From positions 170,060,394 through 170,124,393 of the forward strand of contig CP136069.1 of assembly GCA_032622095.1 (NCBI GenBank): DNA of 64,000 nt, read 5' to 3'. Position numbers and translations under genes: made by a program. The notes beneath the pieces are model-generated. The model was not told where the DNA came from and did no database searches. It saw nothing but the letters and a program-made list of their open reading frames with translations. This stretch comes from Siphonodentalium dalli (taxonomy: Eukaryota > Mollusca > Scaphopoda > Gadilida > Siphonodentaliidae). Each line of letters begins with the position of its first letter. Position 1 is the first letter of the stretch. Of this stretch, positions 59,892-64,000 are shown piece after piece.

Positions 59892-62134
59892 GAGTCGTTA
59901 TTTCGTGGGAGAATCTGGATTCGGATTACGGATTAGACTCCATACGGCGTGGTTCGGTAAACGAGCAGACCAGAATCAGTAATCGAACAGACCGTAATCG
60001 TTATTTCGTCGTAATCCAGATTCCGATTCTGATTCCGTGATCGGAATCAGAACATTCATAATGTAAGCAAACCGAGATTTCCCCACCTCTGAGATTAAAA
60101 ACACAATAAAACATAACAATTCGTCCCTTTGGGTTCAACTTTTTGCAGAATATATACGATCCATATGAAAGAATTATAAATGCGAAGACAAATTTGTGTT
60201 ATCGAGTGCAAGCGGGGAGAATTTTACTGAAATTAGCCACATAATAATGACTGATCGTAACGCTGGGGAGCACTTCGGTTGGTGGATAACTTGAAACAAA
60301 TGGCAAATTTCATTGTCACTTTCATCATGTTCATAATTCAATCCATAAATTACCACCCGAACGCATGTCGATTTCAAATTCGGCGGATAACGTCACTATT
60401 GACCGAATTGACGTGAACCTCCATGTATATTATATATAGAGTTTAATATATGCCCGGGAATTGAAAACACAGGAACCGGGAATGAAACCTCCTCATAACC
60501 GAGAACCGGGAACAAGCCTTGAAATAGGGTGTCTGTCATTTGCAGACTAAGGTCCCCAGAGGGTGAATTTAGTGATGCTACCCCGCATAGCAAATGACAG
60601 ACACCCTATTTCAAGGCTTGACCGGGAATGTTCCCGGGAAATGTATGCACAATTTGTACAACACGGGTTATGGGCAATTTGGCTAGTTTGGGTGACAGGG
60701 ATCGTATGATAATGTAGACTAACTAAAGGATATTCCAAATTGTTATATTTGACCTCCTTGGGCCACATTATGGTATACAACGTATTCGTAACACAACACA
60801 AGTTGGAATACATAAAACCATCGTCCTTCTTCCCGAACTTCAAATGAAATGTCGAAATGTTGCCGACGTTGCGAACTTCTTGTGGCATCTCTTAAATTTG
60901 TACGTTACTTAAGAGAATACAAAAGATACATAGTCCATGAAATATCCAATACTGTTTAGTGTCCTGATTTCTTTATTTTGTTGGGAGTTGGATGTAGTCT
61001 TGAAAAGAACATTCGGAGCAAATTGGATATGTCTTCTGCCTTGTTCGTAATTTTATGTTCCTTCTTATTAAACAAATAGTAGGATTTTATGATATCTATG
61101 AATTATTAGATATACATATGTACTATCTAGTCTTATAACAATTTCATATTTTAAATGTTTTGTTTCGTTAAATGCAGTCGTTTTGTACAATAGTCTCCGT
61201 AGTGCCGAAACACAGGCACTTTTTGGCCAAACGTGCTGTGCATTATAATTTGAAAATAAAGCTTTACCCATGAAGCTAATACTGTGGTCTTGTGGTCGCA
61301 CCTGAGCTCCATCTCCCAATCGCACAAACACAGATGTAAATCTTATTCTAGGATTGCAGCACTATATAGTGGAAATGTCAGTCAATTTATTTGATTACAT
61401 TACCACACGTACAAGTTCTAGGAACTTCCCATTAGGTGCACCCTCAGATTTTGGGCCATCTGCACCCCCCCCCCCTTGAACCAAACATCAAACTTACAGG
61501 TTCGCATAATTCCATTAGCAACCCCTTGGAAATATTCAACCTGACACACCCTAAGATTGGAAAATTACCAACTATTACTGGTTGGAAAATAAAACAATGA
61601 GAACAATTCCAACCTGTATACGGTATCAAATTAATATCCAACTACTGTCAACCATGAAATTTCCAACTGTTGGAAATCTACCAAAGTTCGGGGGGTGAGA
61701 CACCCCAACCAACCCCTGTCGCCACATCCATCGGTGTACAACTGACAAGTTTCGTGTGTTCTCAACAACGTCTTCGGAATTTGATTCAGGATATCTAGAG
61801 CTGTTAGAAATGCTTGCCCTCATCAATAAACACACTTTAACTTGAACAAAACGAATATGCGATTAATTCGGATTGGCAGCTGGTCAGGTGCCAAGTATAT
61901 ACACAGAAGAAAAGCATGACTTTCACAACAAACATGAACATTATAAATATCATATACAAATGAGACTTGTGTCAAATACATGAGCGATGTTTGACGCTGG
62001 GAGAACATTAAACCTAGTACCGGGGACCACGTGGATTTCAAAGTCTGACCTACAATCCGTGTAATCTCGATTTAGCCCCGCCACGAAATCGGTTTCGGAT
62101 TCTGAATCCAGATTCTCCCACGAAATAACGACTC
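59892..62134. repeat. 34-bp inverted pair, 2.2 kb apart
   Basis: GAGTCGTTATTTCGTGGGAG and 14 further bases at 59892-59925 match the reverse complement of 62101-62134 with one mismatch. The sequence between, apart from a small MITE, contains no recognised gene. The pair could be the terminal repeats of a decayed element. Confidence 0.5.
60505..60628. mobile_element. hAT-like MITE, 108 bp with 8-bp target duplication
   Basis: Perfect 31-bp terminal inverted repeats (CAAGCCTTGAAATAGGGTGT inward) at 60513-60543 and 60590-60620, flanked on both sides by ACCGGGAA (60505-60512 and 60621-60628). An 8-bp duplication is typical of hAT elements. No coding capacity. Confidence 0.75.
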
Positions 62135-63370
62135 AGGGTACCACTTTTGTCGCACAGTAGATCGGTGGGCTGAACGCATTAATTTCGTAATCGGAAAATA
62201 TCTTTTTTTGTCTTTCAATTGCCGGTATACCAAAATGAGAGGAATTACTATCAGAATTATGCATATTGAATTACAAGTTTATTCGTAGCGGTTTTATTGA
62301 GAAAATATGACATTAACGACAGTCTATGATTTTCATTGGGGAGGCATAAAAGATAAAACGCGCGTGCATGCCCTGGGAAAATCTCAATCAGTCTGTCAGG
62401 GTGGGAGACAATACTGTTATCGAAATCAGTGATGAATGCAAACATTATTATATTGCGTTTAAATTATAATAATATTACATAGTACATACCGGGTACATGC
62501 ATCTGATGTCCAGAGATATCCTTCTATTTTCATGAATCGAGAAGGAACACATAATTACGAACAAAGCAGAAGATACATTCAGGTTAACGCGAAATCGGTC
62601 AATGGGGACAGCTACATTGAAGACGTTGTTCGTCGAGTTTCGTTGAAATTTAATTGAATGAAATGAACATGATGAAATCGACCAGCTTCTCCGCGTAGTA
62701 GCTCAGTCGGACTGCTCCCACAGCGTCAAGAATATAATGGTTAATTTCAGTAAAATACTCCCCTCTCGACTTCCAGTTTGATGCTGGGAGTTTATATTCT
62801 ATAATAATTTGTACCAAAAGAAATGCTGTTAAAAGTTTTTTTTTAGGTTTTAAGTATGTGAGGTGGTGAGCCTGTAGTCTCTTTGCGTTGTGAAATTAGT
62901 TCGCATATTTCGAGGAAATATTTCCCAGCTTAGAGAGTATTACAGCAATGGCTTAGTACATTGAAACTATGGTGTCAGAATTATACCGCAGTCACATTAT
63001 CATGACTGACAATAGAGTTTAATATGTAGAGGTCATGGAATGCCAGGAACAGCATCATTCGATTAGGTATACAGGGTGCGTTCATGAGTGTATCACACAA
63101 GTAACTAAGGACATCACACCTGCCAAGATACATATGATTATGTTGACATGTTGATGCCACAAATGGCTGGAAATCACTCCACTAGACGTAGAAAGTACCG
63201 ACCCAGATGTATGATTCATCTAATTTATACACGAAATTGCTAGCTTGGGCCCACTCTTTCGATGAATCATTGTGTCCGGAGTGTAAATAATCATAATCAC
63301 CCCATAATGCCTAAGTCAATCTCATTTGATCTATGAACTTATTTTATATAAGACTTAAAAAATGGCCACA
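60629..63370. other. No recognisable gene
   Basis: Several minus-strand open frames (for instance 61068-61331 and 61626-61835) resemble no family. A C run lies near 61466. TAGCTCAGTCGG at 62699-62710 is like a tRNA A box, but no tRNA can be folded. Confidence 0.35.
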
Positions 63371-63595
63371 TACAGTAATGCCCTAAGTAATCGACCTCTT
63401 AAATTCTTAACCAAAGCAGAATTATGGGTAACTTTTCAGGATTTAGTCGGAAATATGGCTTGTTTCCATTCAGCAGAAAGCTCTCGGCGAGAGCTTTCCG
63501 ATGAATGGCAACAGGCCATATTTCCGACTAAATCCTGAAAAGTTACCCATAATTCTGCTTTGGTTAAGAGGTCGATTACTTAGGGCATTACTGTA
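63371..63595. mobile_element. TA-flanked foldback MITE, 221 bp
   Basis: TA then CAGTAATGCCCTAAGTAATC at the left, and the reverse complement then TA at the right. Arms of about 100 nt meet at AAAGCTCTC-GGC-GAGAGCTTT. The arms differ by an 8-nt insertion (AAATTCTT) and a few mismatches. A TA duplication with CAGT ends suggests the Tc1/mariner-pogo group. Confidence 0.75.
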
Positions 63596-63599
63596 TATA

Positions 63600-64000
63600 C
63601 CCTTATACACATGGATCAGCCGTGGTTCGTTAATTACGCTAGCGTGTGGTCAGTTTACGCTAGAACATCAACGTTGTTTCTGTAACATACATGTAATCAG
63701 TTTAGTATATTGTGCAGCTGCAGTCGACAACCTCGTTTTATTATATATATGCAGCCGACTTCATAGGATCTATATTCCAAAAGCTTTATGTTTATGTTCC
63801 AGAATCGAGGCGATCGAACTGTGTTGTTTACACTGAATATCACCAAATATGAACCTATGTGAATAATTAGGTCCTACATATATATGAACCTATTTGCAGG
63901 AGGATATGTTGGCATATTGTATCCTTATACATCAATCGCATATGAACTTATTTGCATCAGTGTCTGAATTGTAATGTACGTATAGCATTGTTTGATCAAT
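63600..64000. repeat. Dispersed repeat family, copy iii, runs off the window
   Basis: Matches copy i but in permuted order: the AGAACATCAACG block leads directly into GTTGTTTACACTGA and then TGAACCTATGTGAAT. Confidence 0.7.

Noticed and set aside
60547-60888. 113-codon minus-strand frame
   Set aside because: Its end runs through the hAT-like MITE, and the rest resembles no family.
62699-62787. tRNA or SINE promoter (TAGCTCAGTCGG A box, AGTTTGATGCTGG B-like box)
   Set aside because: The B box is poor, the spacing is too long for a tRNA, no cloverleaf is visible, and there is no poly-A tail or target duplication.

Overview
The window is animal nuclear DNA. Candidate exons carry GT-AG splice signals, genes are sparse and split, and most of the sequence is transposable elements, foldbacks and tandem repeats. 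A marine invertebrate, possibly a mollusc, fits best: LINEs with a 2A-like leader, a Crypton-type (DUF3504) tyrosine recombinase, a lineage-specific GNAT family, and a dispersed repeat ending in a GTATACCCC hairpin. The species assignment is a low-confidence inference from remembered families.

Host genes. A family of GNAT acetyltransferases (an N-terminal GNAT fold plus a C-terminal Acetyltransf_18/YitH-like domain) lies on the minus strand. Copy A has only its first coding exon in the window (453-209). Copy B has a first exon at 36669-36430 and a terminal exon at 24648-23685 that is interrupted by a 222-bp retroposon-like insert. Copy C (50005-49194) has a nonsense codon and an 84-bp insertion. 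A ghost segment (about 16850-17890) keeps GNAT flanks but no exon. A SAM-domain exon (915-1005) and a conserved-looking terminal exon (2234-2512) lie on the plus strand near copy A.

Mobile DNA, left to right: a short-palindrome cluster (3258-3600); a four-unit head-to-tail Helitron-like array (4354-7488), inserted between A and T at a site whose empty counterpart survives next to GNAT copy B; a decayed minus-strand LINE (8926-10285); a decayed Crypton-type recombinase (11347-12510); a 4.9-kb foldback element (18013-22900) with a second copy in the opposite orientation at 38991-43948; a nearly intact LINE (coding 26841-30505) inside a 6-kb insertion with a 12-bp target duplication; a second, 5'-truncated LINE (32539-34910); a piggyBac-like MITE made of two mirror-image 69-nt hairpins (48220-48619); and a 4.2-kb inverted-repeat element filled with a 33/35/43-bp minisatellite (50792-55009). 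Small hAT-like and TA-flanked MITEs lie at 60505-60628 and 63371-63595.

The duplicated GNAT flanks act as internal controls. Comparing copies A, B, C and the ghost shows empty sites for the Helitron array, the 6-kb LINE insertion and the piggyBac-like MITE, so several insertions are polarised from this sequence alone. No tRNA, rRNA or CRISPR array was found. All long open frames in the satellite and foldback regions are judged non-coding.
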